From: Brassica napus
Taxonomy: Eukaryota > Streptophyta > Magnoliopsida > Brassicales > Brassicaceae
NCBI RefSeq assembly: GCF_020379485.1
Contig: NC_063448.1
Coordinates: forward strand, 22,653,726-22,717,725
DNA: 64,000 nucleotides
Direction of reading: 5' to 3'
How positions within the stretch are numbered: the first letter of the stretch is position 1; each line of letters starts with the position of its first letter. The notes beneath the pieces were generated by a model. The model did not search any database. It was given only the letters and a program-made list of their open reading frames with translations, and had not been told where the DNA came from. Below, in pieces: positions 11,427-21,743 of this stretch. A program made the position numbers and the translations under genes.

Positions 11427-14400
11427 TTATTCGGCTGTCTTAGTCACCTCCCCATAAATATCTCCCGCCAACTTCAAGCGCAATTGTGTTATAATCTGAT
11501 CATTCAAGCCATCAAAGTTACGTCCAAGAGCTAGACATTCAATGTACATCAAAGAGTACACATCGCAATCTCCCGGGTTCTCATTTTGGGGGATCTTCTT
11601 GTGCCTAATATAAGCGAACTGCTTTCCACTTTTTGTTCTCGTTTTACCAGGCACCATGTTGTTAAGCAATGCTGGTATCATTCTCATGAAAGGCCGGCAT
11701 GCCTCTTTCATCTCCTTATCACTCACATGTGTGCAAATACTATCATAGACATGAATTTTCCCCTTATGCAGCTCGATGCGTAGAGCAACCCAGTGATCTC
11801 CGTTAACATGGTGGCAGAGGAAAAGATCGTCGACGTCTGCAATCCACTTATTACCTGTGACAAAATCAGCCGGGTGTTCTCCATTAAAAGCCTTGATGTA
11901 CATTTCTGACAACTCAGTGTTCTGGTCCCAGCTCTTGTAGTCGTTCACCCATGAGTTCACAAACCAGTGAGACACAAATGCAATTCGAGAAGAGGAATAC
12001 GGAGACTGTTCTTGCCTTGACCGTCTGTGAAACATAAGCATTGCTGCTGCAATGTGCTAAGACAAGAAACAATTCACAGTCAGCAACCAGCCGTAGAGAT
12101 TAAAAATCAGAAATTAAACTTACTGAGTCATTCAACCACCCGTAGTCTTTTGTTGGCCAATCATCCCTAGGTATCAATAACTTCAAGAAAAATCCAGCAC
12201 TTTCATCTCCAACACCAGCCTCCTTTGCTTCCCTACAAACAAGGAAAATAAATTATTAGACTATCGAAATAAGAAGCAAGGATGTACAAGAGGAAACTTA
12301 CAAATCAGAGTTGATGAAGTCCAAAACTTTCTGCAGTTTCTCTGCCTCCACCTTAGCTAATGGGTCATAAGGTTCCTTGGAGACTTTCTCACCACTTATA
12401 ATACGCTTCGCTGTTGAATTTCCAACAAACGGCCAAACTTGAGTCTTTGTCAATTGAGGCTTGCGTCTGCGTGTAGGCTCCTTCAAATTTGAAGCAAGTG
12501 CTTCCAACACCGCCCTACAGTTTACACTCTTCTCCCACTGTAGATGATTTTCCAAATCTTTTGACGATATGGATTCATCATTTAGCTGTGGGATCTCGAA
12601 GGCCTTCTCTTGCTTAACTCTTCTTAGTGGAATTCCAGTTTTCTTCTCAGTCTTTATCACCACTTCGGTCGTAAGATTCTGTGTGCTATCTATCGTCTTC
12701 TTATCTTTTTTCTCCTTCTTCACAACACAATCAACTGGCAGTCCATCTTGTGAATTGATCTTCTTCTGAACAATCCATGACTGAGTAATAGACGGTGAGA
12801 ATTAGTATACAATTTGTTTTAAAAAAAATACAAGAACAAATGATAAAGAATTGTACCAAGTCATTGCTACAAGCACCATCTTCCTCATCCTCATACGCTT
12901 TGGAGGTGGCGACATCAGGAGCAATGTTCACATCAGCGTTGTTTTTACTATCATTTATTTGTGCCTCCAATTTTGTAATCTGATTCCGTAAGTCAGACTC
13001 ATATGCTCGCACTCTTTCTTCCACCTTAGAGTCAATAGTAGCATCTAATGCTTTAGTAACCTTGTCAGCTACACTATCATCGATGCCTTCCATTTTGGCA
13101 GTGAGGATTTTAACCAACTCAGCTAACCCACTTATGGCAACATTGTGCTCTGCAGCCTTCATATGCATAGGCAAAACAAAACCATGTCGTTAACAAAATA
13201 AAAAAAAGACATTTTTTCTATTACTAACTACAAGAACATTTTGTACATACCATATCAGATGCTTCACCTCCATCAGCAGGTTCTTTGTCTTTTCTTCGCA
13301 TAGTAGAAGGCCTCTGGTTTGGAACAACAGATGCGGGAACACCATTTTTTCTCTTCTGGCATTTGGTAGTGGGCACTGCATCCCAAAACTTCTCATTTAG
13401 CTGACCATTAAGGATGTCTTTTATCATGTTGTCCAGATCAGTATAGATTTTATCATTGTCCCACTTCGGATATGTATCTTTCACTGGCTTCATAATCATA
13501 TGCCTCACACGAACCTGCAAAGTAATATACAAGATTAGTAAGACACAAAATTTAAATGGAAGAAATACTACTTGTGTTTATACCTTTGGATATTTTCTCT
13601 TTTCTTGGGCACAAAAATCTGAGAAGTTTATACGCGTACGAGATCCCCCCCATGACAGAAGAGGAACATCAGCTCCATCAATCCGATTCCCATATAAACC
13701 AGGGACACACTCATAAATCCATATTAACAGCGCATGAACACAGCCGTGAAGTGTGTAACTCTTCTTTGCTTCATATGTGAGTACTTTAATGGAATCGACA
13801 AGGCTGCTAAATCCAATACGGCCCCATGGATATCGCTGGAAAGCTGCAGTGTCCATCACCATTTTAGCACAATGCAAAGGAATTCTGCTGTTGCTTGAAA
13901 TGCCAAATATGCCAATGGATAGCAGACACAACAAACCAATCATCATTCGCTTCTCTCGAGGCCAGTTTCTGCAAATCGGGAATATGGCTTGCAACTCTAG
14001 CAATGTAGGTCCATCTGATGTCGGAACGTTCATCTCCAACCAAAACTCTTGATGGTCAACATCCCAAACGTCATGCTTGTCGAAAGGATCACAATTCAGA
14101 CCTATAATCTCTCCAAACTCATACAAAGAGAAACGCAATGGCATAGAATCATCTATCAAAGACCAAATCTCATGACTGCTCTCGATTGCCAATTGATTGG
14201 CAAGGAAATGTTGAACAACTTTCGCATACCAAATATAAGGCAGCTCTTTCAGCTTCACAATAACTCCAATAGCTGATTCCCTCAACTCAGACCAAACATC
14301 GTCCCCAAGTTCTTCTCTCACGGTTTGAATGTTGGAGAGATAACAACTATGGTTCATGCTCCTACTCTGAACTGGGGTTTTCCCAACCTCATACAAACGA

Positions 14401-14678
14401 TGAGGATACTTTCTCATACCCGAAGAAGAAACCGTACCTGAAAAATAAAGCACTTAACAAGTTAGTTTCTTCTCTAGAAACAATCTCCGATCAACAGACT
14501 GCCATAACCAAACTTTAATTACAGAAAAAAAGTCTTGAAATTTCAAAGTGAAAGAATGTTGAAATTGGGATTTAGGGTTTTCGAAATCAAACATCTCAAT
14601 CAAAAAATATGTTAAAAAAGTGTAATAACTAGTGGGAATTGAATTGATTTAGCACTTACAGTTGAAATTGGGATTCAT
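11427..14678 (-). CDS. ULP1-like (C48) protease with DUF1985 domain, transposon-borne
   Basis: Seven exons on the minus strand: 14678-14660, 14437-13584, 13514-13251, 13156-12857, 12780-12302, 12232-12124 and 12056-11427. Most introns have standard borders (the acceptor at 13157 is the least certain). The exons sum to 2,655 bases, an exact multiple of three, giving 884 residues with no internal stop. Exon 2 encodes a DUF1985-type domain (residues about 30-230). The middle is low-complexity and lysine-rich. The last exon is a C48 cysteine-protease domain with the expected His (GDHW, about residue 763), Asp (VYDS, 780), Gln (832) and Cys (GDCD, 839). Family members cleave SUMO or similar proteins, but activity of transposon-borne copies is not established. 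The start was chosen because ATGAATCCC opens a frame that splices cleanly into exon 2. Confidence 0.85.
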
Positions 14679-14720
14679 CTCCTACACAAATCAAAGACGA
14701 TTGCGACTTGAGGAGGAGGT

Positions 14721-14842
14721 GTCGACGGCGGCTGTGAAGGAGGAGTTGTCGACGGCGGCTATGACAGAAGAGTTGTCGACGGCGGCTGTGACAGAGGACT
14801 TGACGACGATGGCTGTGACAGAGGACTTAGACGACGGAGAAG
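14721..14842 (-). repeat. 27-bp minisatellite in the ULP-like gene leader
   Basis: About four and a half copies of a 27-bp unit (core GTCGACGGCGGCT on the + strand, at 14721, 14748 and 14775, then degenerate copies at about 14801 and 14828) lie 40-160 bp upstream of the ULP-like start codon. They therefore sit in its probable 5' UTR. The repeat is open in one + strand frame as a Ser-Thr-Ala-Ala pattern, but I regard that as a by-product. Confidence 0.7.
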
Positions 14843-15219
14843 TAGATGTCGTCGTGAGAGAGACCTGACAAAAGGTTTGTTTCTATTTCTTTTTTTTTGT
14901 CGATTTTTATTTGTGGGAAGTTTAACATATATTTTCTAATTTTTTTTATTTATTTATGTGGCAATTTTGTATTTAATCAAATTAGTAATGGGCTTTTAGT
15001 ACTTTTGCTTATCTCTCATTTTAGTCTAGTAATTTAAATTTAATATGAGTTATTGTAGTAATTTTAAGATGAATGTGAGTTAGTCTAGGTAATTTCTCTT
15101 TGTTTATAGACTGCTAAAACTAAAAGCGCACAATTATCTACATCTATTAATAAGAGTTTTCTAAAACAATCTCTTTACACCAAATTTTCAGAAATAAAGA
15201 GTGATGATTGTGTGGCATG

Positions 15220-15696
15220 TAGGGCTGGGACTTATTATCCGATCTGGATCCAGTCCAAAATAGGATACCAAGGGTATCCAGATCCGGATAGTAAAATCTT
15301 GGATCCATTAAAGCCGGATCCGGATATCTTGATTTTTAAATCTGAATATCTGGAACCGTATTTTAAAACATCATAAATTTTTAATTATATTAATAATTAC
15401 ATTTATATTAATATTTATACAAAAATTAGTTTTATAATATTATATTTTAACTTTTATAATATTATATACATATATATATTTATAAATTTGTATAAATATT
15501 TAATTTATGCATTATTTTAAAACTTTAGTATTTAAAAAATATTTTTTATTTTAATTATTTACGGATCTGGATCTGATTATCCGCGGGTATTATGACATCA
15601 ACATCGATATCTAGATTTAAGCTACAAATCAGATAGATCTGGATCCAGATTCAGATATCTTAAAATTCTTGGATATTTTAATCACTCCTACCCCTA
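15220..15696. mobile_element. hAT-type MITE, second member
   Basis: It starts TAGGGCTGGGA; the other end, inverted, reads TAGGGGTAGGA (9 of 11 match). Flanks GTGGCATG (15212-15219) and GTGGTATC (15697-15704) agree at 6 of 8 positions, an eroded 8-bp hAT duplication. The ends contain the same GGATCC/GGATATC-rich arms as the element at 5159-5729, with an AT-rich centre. It has no coding capacity and is more diverged, so probably older. Confidence 0.68.
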
Positions 15697-15704
15697 GTGG
15701 TATC

Positions 15705-16059
15705 GATGGTCGAGGAAAACAAATACTATTATATAGCGTGTAAATTATTAATAGGGATAATTTGAAAAATACGTCATTTGTGATTTGAAATTTGACAAAT
15801 GCACTTTCTTTTATATTTTTTGAAAACTACACTTTCTCATATGTAAAAAGACATTTTACCCTCATTTTGATTTAAATTAAAAAGAACTAAATTTAAATCA
15901 TATGTATTTTTTGGGTTATGTGTATTTTTGTTGCTCGTGTTTTTTTTTTTTGAGTTGAATGTTAAATTTAATTAAAAAAGAAAAGACCTTTTTACAATAT
16001 GTGTATCCTATTTTTGAGTTTGCATAATTAAAAAAGCCAAAATCTCCTAACAGCATCTC
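15705..16059. other. Intergenic DNA with a lone MULE-terminus-like stretch
   Basis: From about 15754 the sequence GGGATAATTTGAAAAATACG resembles a plant MULE terminal inverted repeat, but I found no matching inverted end nearby. No gene seen. Confidence 0.35.
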
Positions 16060-16285
16060 ATCTCCTTACTCCTCAAACCAATCTTGTATCAAACCAATCT
16101 GCCATTCCATTCGCATACTCCTCATCTCCTTTTCTCTGAATCACAGTGAACTTATTCCTCATATTCTTGTCAAGTTTCTTGATCAAAAGTGTAGCTGGAG
16201 CAGGGGATTCTCCATGTCTTCTTCTATTGCGTTCCCACCAAATCATACGAACAGTAGACTGAATCATATATCTCACAGTGAAGGT
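16060..16285 (-). mobile_element. LINE C-terminal fragment
   Basis: About 67 codons on the minus strand resemble the extreme C-terminus of plant L1-type LINE ORF2 proteins that lack RNase H: a segment like MIWWERNRRRHG followed by a charged tail. The frame is cut off upstream near 16280. No duplication was found. Identity is by pattern only. Confidence 0.5.
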
Positions 16286-18345
16286 TTTCAGTTTGCTCGT
16301 GTTTTAAAGTTCAATAAAATCTAAATACAACTTAGTGAATCATAGATTCATAGACTTATTTGTTAAAGAAAAAAAAGATTCATAGACTTAAATCATATAA
16401 GTCATAAACCATAATATGTATGCGTCCTTATTAAGTGAATTAAGTAGATCAGGTGCGTCATATACATTTTCAGTAATGTTTCCTTAACTAAAACTGTTAT
16501 ACCTTAGACATATGATGGTACATGAACGAAGAACTTTCTGTTGCGTCATATACACGGTACTTGGATAGTTGTATGTTTGATTAGTTCATGGACCAATATT
16601 CCTACGGAAAGCTGATTTGATAAATTTTATATTCTTGGTTTTTGCAACTTAATATTTTGATCTTATGTTGCAAGGAGAAGATAATATCTAAATAATGGAG
16701 TATCATTGAATAGCACCTTGCTTTCATTCCTTAATCATTTATCACCTCTATTTTTCTTCGTCTTTTTGGTTGTCTTTTATTAAATAAAAAAATGAGATGT
16801 AATGAGCTTGATATTTTATTAGTCCGTGTATAGTTCAATGCAGTCCTGGTTCAATGGATGTTTAGTTACAATTTTCAACCTGAAACTTTCTTAGTCATTT
16901 CTTTACCCCTAGGCATCATCACATCAATGGACAGGGCTCCCCTGTTTTCGTGAGTAAAACAGAGCTCATTCTTGTTCTATAAGCTGAGCAGTTTAGGCGA
17001 TATTTCTTGCCCCAGTGTTGAACTGCACATTGAATAAGATGCTTTAAATGTAGATGGAATAGCTGAACAATTAGTTTTAATGGCAGCCAATGTCAAAGTG
17101 GATTTCAATGAAAGCTACCTCATGTGACACAAAATTCAGAGACTACATAACTACATTGGTGATATTTAACTAAATTAGAAGTTTTTAACAAGCTAGAAGT
17201 TTATAAACATCACAAAATATGTGTGTTTTAGGTTCAAGAAAGTTCTTCTATGAATATGTTTAGTTAACTTTACAGCTTGATATAATATACTAATCTATTA
17301 AATAAAACATAGCTTAATTTATTCAAATTTAGTTAAAAATAATATATATTATATTCAAGCATAACATATATATATATATAAACACTATTATTATTAAATA
17401 TATGAAACAAGAATGTATGTAGTATGTTAGGTATATTTATTTATTATTTTTTATTAATAGATCATACATGAAATATTAAATAAAACTATTATAATAATAA
17501 TTTTTTAACTATGTTACAAAATAAAAATAAAAGACAATTTTAATTAAATATAATAATTTAAATATTTATACTGTTTGATCCGTTTGTGTTCCACTGATCC
17601 ATTTAATCTATTCTTGTTTTTTTCGATCCGTCAGATTTACAAAACTTAATCTATTTTTCCATTCAGAACCTTAGATGAACTGAAATGTTTAACATCTTTT
17701 TTATTATTTTATAGTTAACTTTTCAACATTTTCGAAAATTTTCATTTAGTAACTTCTAATTTTATTCTTATGAATTTTGTATGAGTACTAATGTGCTTTT
17801 AGAAATAAAATATTATTTGATTTAGTTTTAAAGAAAATGTTTTGTTTAGAAAACCTATGACCAGATAATTAAGGAATATATTAGTAAAGATATTAAATTA
17901 GATACATGTTGACTATTTATATTTTAAAGTATGAACTTAAATTTCTTGTTTAATTTTATTTTATATAAAAATTATAAGAATATTTTTTATTTGTTTGGCC
18001 AAATTTGACTAAAAATAGAAAACAAAATGCGTATTAATTCATACTTTTAGAATTTTAGGGTTTTGTTAAAAAAATTAATAGATGTTTACAGAAAAAAAAA
18101 AAAATAGTTCTGCCAATTTATTCTTAAAATTAAAATTACATAAGAATGTTACACGATTATTTTCTATTTACTAAAAAAATAATATATATATATTTTTATT
18201 TCTATATATTTCTATATATATATATTTTTAATAAATTTTTTTTTTAACAAGATTAAATTTGCTGTAAAAAATAGCCTTTTGGTGTGAAAAAACTAGATGA
18301 AATTTGTTAAATGGAAATCCTATGAATGAAAAAATAATGTTAAGA
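16286..18345. other. Long AT-rich intergenic stretch
   Basis: No gene, RNA or transposon terminus that I can support. A less AT-rich patch at about 16860-17150 has no open frame and is unassigned. Confidence 0.5.
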
Positions 18346-18354
18346 CATGTTTAT

Positions 18355-18852
18355 GGAAATTGCCAAAAATACTACATTCATAATACTATTTTTCATGTTT
18401 ACCTTAGCCACTTTTACTTTCATTTTTAAAAAGGAAAAAACATTTATAACCATAGGATTAACTAATCTAGACTTAAGGTTTAGAGTTGAGAGGTATGATA
18501 AAGTTTTTGGAATGTGGAGTTTAGGGTTCTAATAAATATATAAATAATAATTTAAAATAGTTTCAAAAAGAATTTTTGAATTTCAAAAAGAGAATATCAA
18601 AAAAATAATAATTTTGAATAAAATTCGAAAACAAAATTTCAAAAAAAATTATAAAAAAGTTCGAGTTTGAAAAGTATAATTCGAAAACATAATAATTTTT
18701 ATTTTATTTATTTAAATAATTATTTATTATATATAGAATAAGGGTATAAGAGTTCTTTGTCTCTTAACGAAGAATGTATTTTTGAAAATATCTCTTTGAA
18801 GATAGTAAACATGAATAATGATACCAACAAAGTGGTAAACATGAAAATTCTC
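18355..18852. mobile_element. Non-autonomous MULE (MITE) with 9-bp target duplication
   Basis: The perfect 9-bp repeat CATGTTTAT at 18346-18354 and 18853-18861 brackets a 498-bp AT-rich element. Its ends, GGAAATTGCCAAAAATAC and (inverted) GAGAATTTTCATGTTTAC, are roughly inverse. The interior contains the AGTTGAGAGG and TTTAGGGTTC words I associate with plant MULE-derived MITEs. A small open frame at 18347-18532 overlaps the terminus and is not a gene. Confidence 0.65.
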
Positions 18853-18861
18853 CATGTTTAT

Positions 18862-19569
18862 CTGTTATTGACTCAAGTGACTCAAGTGACGTGCATTAAC
18901 TTCTAAATGATATACTTTTTTATACAAAAGTTTCCATTAGGTTTTATGAATGCAAAAAACAAACTTGTGTATTGCATATATGTTTGGTTACAAGGCAATT
19001 ATTTGGTAAATAAAATATTTGTATATGGAATTATATATCTATTCTCGAATTTAGAATATATTCTTTTAGATTTGAGCCTTTTCAATTAATTTGGATTTTC
19101 AAAATAAGGATTTTCCTCCGGATCTTAGTACTCTAGCTTTAATAGATTAAATTATTAACAAACTGACGCAAGTAAATGAAATGAGCTTATATTTTTACTA
19201 GGCATGAGTATTCATTTCTGTGCTCTGATTGTTTCTGAGTCAATTTGGATTTGGGTTTCTGGGAGCACAATTGTTAATTATACCATTCGGATATTAAAAA
19301 AACTTTGGTTCGGTTTTGGTTAGGGTTTACTCATGGTTTGGATTTAGTAAATCATGTGAGCACTAGCTGTACCAAGAAAATTTTCAATTTCGGTTCTAAA
19401 CCTTATTAAGTAAACCGAGACATTCATTTCTACTTTAAATATGCTCAATTAACTTGAATGAATAACTTTATGACTTTGTCGATGACTGAAATCATTAAGG
19501 TAAAACAAAGGTTTGGCTGGAGAAAACTTCTTAAAACCAATCATAATTTTTGATGATAAATCATATATA
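18862..19569. other. AT-rich intergenic DNA
   Basis: No gene seen. A stretch at 19200-19440 is rich in GGTTT/GGATTT words like other degraded repeats here. Confidence 0.5.
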
Positions 19570-19734
19570 AAAATATTAGGGAAATTACTTAGAATAACAC
19601 ACATTTTATGAGTAATGGCTAGAATAACATACCAAAACAAAGAAAGAAGAAAAAAGTGAGTTAAAGTCCAAGATACCCAATCAATAAATAGATTTAAATA
19701 TAATATAACTTTTTAATACAGAAAATGAAAGACT

Positions 19735-20253
19735 CTAGATAAAATAGAAGCTTTGGTTGAACAAAAAAGGTAATCCGTACCCTATAAAGTCTTCGTCATC
19801 TGATGTAGCACCATCTGAATCTTCGCAATAGTCAAATCGTTCTCCGTCAGTGTCTGTGTCTTCATCATGATTATAATCAGATTGGTTTTCGATCAGTGTC
19901 TGTGTCTTCATCATTTTCTTGTTGCTTCTTAGAGAGACTTCCACACATAGACGCACTTGGTCAGACTTTCGGAGACGGATGAAACCTTGAAATTGTCGAA
20001 AATTCCCAATTTTAACTGGAGGTGTGTCATGAGTTATCTTCATCAAGCTTTTCCTGCTAAGCATGTAACTCAATTCGAGATTAACATTGCCTCTATCTAA
20101 GCCGTAGTCCTCATAAACCATGTTAATCATATCTTCCAAGTTTGTGTCGTCATTCACTAGAATTACTTTGCTTCCTCTTCTGCTATCAACGTGAAACATC
20201 CATTTATCCTTCTCGAATAACCACTGGCCACAAACAACTATAACATCCATCAT
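19735..20253 (-). pseudogene. Truncated MULE transposase first exon
   Basis: The frame begins at ATGATG (20253) and encodes the N-terminal region of the KAONASHI transposase. It shares WLFE, DTPPVKI, QFQGF, RLCVE and the acidic FDYCEDSDGATSDDE motifs with the copy at 8524-9040. It breaks off after YGLP, and the remaining codons to the stop at 19735 are unrelated. No catalytic domain is present. If translated, it would be a short acidic N-terminal domain only. Confidence 0.8.
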
Positions 20254-20439
20254 TGAATTGCTTGGGATTAACGTGAAAGAATCTATTGTCAAAAACAAGA
20301 CATCGTACGTAACTTGGAGAAGAAAGAACAGACTACGGCTAAACCTAGGTTTTCATAACTGTTCCGGTTAGTGGTCGAATTTTTTAGTTTAATTATTAAC
20401 CCAGAATTGGTCTAAATCTAATTAGTAAACCGATTTTCG

Positions 20440-20880
20440 TGAATAAGTCTGCTACAACATATAACTCCTTTAAAGTCTGCCATAACGTATGTTAAAGTCT
20501 GCTATCACATAAAAGTTAGTTTTGTTAGTTTATAAGTCTGCAGCTTAGCATACATAACATATAAGTCTGCGATCTCATGAACACGAAAATCTGCCAAATT
20601 ATAAAAAGTATGTGAGAAAAATATGTGTGCGATTATGAAAGTCTTCGAAATATTAAAAAGCTGCCATCAAAAGACAAAAATCTGCTATAAAATCCTGCCA
20701 ATTAAAAACAAATTTGCTATTAAAATTAAATCTACCATAATGTGTGGTAGACTTTTTCAGAAAGTCTCTAACCATATAAAATCTGCCACACTAAGTTTGT
20801 TGAAAAATATTAATCTGTCAAGTACTAATAAAACTGCCATTAAATGTCGCAGATTTTTAACAGTAGACTTATTTATATAT
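20440..20880 (-). repeat. Subterminal AAGTCTGC array of the deletion derivative
   Basis: At least ten copies of (A)GTCTGC(C/T) and close variants lie between the transposase start codon and the right terminus (for example near 20442, 20473, 20493, 20535, 20563 and 20590). This mirrors the array in the full-length element, and its retention in a deleted copy fits a cis-acting role in transposition. Confidence 0.55.
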
Positions 20881-21052
20881 TTTGAAAATATTTATTTTCT
20901 GTAAATTTTTTTTTTGAATTTTTTTTTTGTTAACAAAGAAAACAAGGACATTCTGGACATAAAAAGTAGTCTAGTAATTAAAAAAAAAAGTATGTTATTT
21001 TAGTCATTACTCATAAAATGTGTGTTATTTTAGTAATCTTCCCAAAATATTA

Positions 21053-21551
21053 TGCTAACAACAAAGAAGAATAAAACTCATAGGTAAAGATAACAGTTTT
21101 AACGCAAAAACAACTCACATATATTCATAGCACTTAACGATAACAAAATACAAAACATTGTGCTGACAACAAAATTAAGAAGAAGAAGTTTGAGTAAAGA
21201 GAATATTGAGCTAACAACAAATCATACACTAATAGGAAAACGATTCAGGAAATGAGATTAATAAGGTAACAACAAATCGTATGCAAATTTCAAAATAAAC
21301 TTGCAGACTTTGTGCTAACAACAAAAAACATATGCGAGAAAGTTCAAAATCATTGTTTACCAAATTGAAGCCGGTAAATCAAAACTAAAAAGGAATGATT
21401 TTCATGATCTTGTGTATATATTAAATACAAATAATAATTACGAATACTTGTAAATGATTCTTGAAGTCTCTTTAACAAGAGATGATTGGAAGCGAATGTT
21501 TCCATTTGGGAGAATCAAAAAAATTACATAAAATTCTAAATTTAGGGTTTC
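21053..21551. other. Intergenic DNA, no gene seen
   Basis: AT-rich with several dispersed copies of GCTAACAACAAA (for example at 21054, 21152, 21210, 21267 and 21313), a loose direct repeat of unknown origin. Confidence 0.45.
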
Positions 21552-21743
21552 AGGGTGCAAAGATTTCCTCGGGTCGGACGGAGATTGGCCCTCGAGTGCA
21601 AAGGCAGAAGGAAGCTTGACTGCAAGACCCACCCGTCGAGCAGGGACGAAAGTCGGCCTTAGTGATCCGATGGGGCGGAGCGGAAGGACCGTCGCTCAGC
21701 GGATAAAAGTTATTCTAGGGATAACAGACTGATCTCTCCCAAG
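21552..21743 (+). pseudogene. Nuclear copy of plastid 23S rRNA fragment (domain V)
   Basis: The stretch reads as large-subunit rRNA domain V: AAAGTCGGCCTTAGTGATCC, then CGGATAAAAGTTATTCTAGG and GGGATAACAGACTGATCTC, the peptidyl-transferase region. The upstream part (AAGGAAGCTTGACTGCAAGA) agrees with the plastid rather than the mitochondrial form as I remember them. It covers only about 190 bases, with several substitutions at positions normally invariant, so it is a decayed plastid-to-nucleus transfer, not a working rRNA gene. Confidence 0.85.

Larger units (their letters stand above)
7766..15098. mobile_element. KAONASHI-type Mutator-like element, complete
   Basis: The ends were fixed by a perfect 9-bp target duplication, TTTGTTTAT, at 7757-7765 and 15099-15107. 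The left end GGGAAGTTTACTAAAATGAC and the inverse of the right end GAGAAATTACCTAGACTAAC match at 13 of 20 positions, and weaker similarity continues inward for some tens of bases. Inside are a MuDR-type transposase gene (+) and a convergent ULP1-like protease gene (-). Plant MULEs carrying a ULP-like gene are known as KAONASHI elements, and this copy fits in gene content and 9-bp duplication. Length is 7,333 bp. The transposase is dead, so present mobility would need another source. Confidence 0.88.
19579..21043. mobile_element. Internally deleted KAONASHI derivative
   Basis: A perfect 9-bp target duplication AAAATATTA (19570-19578, 21044-21052) brackets 1,465 bp. The terminal repeats agree over more than 50 bases with few differences (both contain AACACACATTTTATGAGTAA). 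It keeps only the start of the transposase first exon (minus strand) and the adjacent subterminal GTCTGC-type array (20440-20880). Later exons and the ULP-like gene are gone. Better terminal-repeat identity than in the 7766-15098 element suggests a younger insertion from a related family. Confidence 0.88.

Noticed and set aside
16073..16276. Independent small host gene
   Set aside because: The sequence matches the pattern of a LINE C-terminus rather than a stand-alone gene.
21552..21743. Working large-subunit rRNA gene
   Set aside because: Only about 190 bases of a nearly 3-kb gene, with changes at invariant positions.
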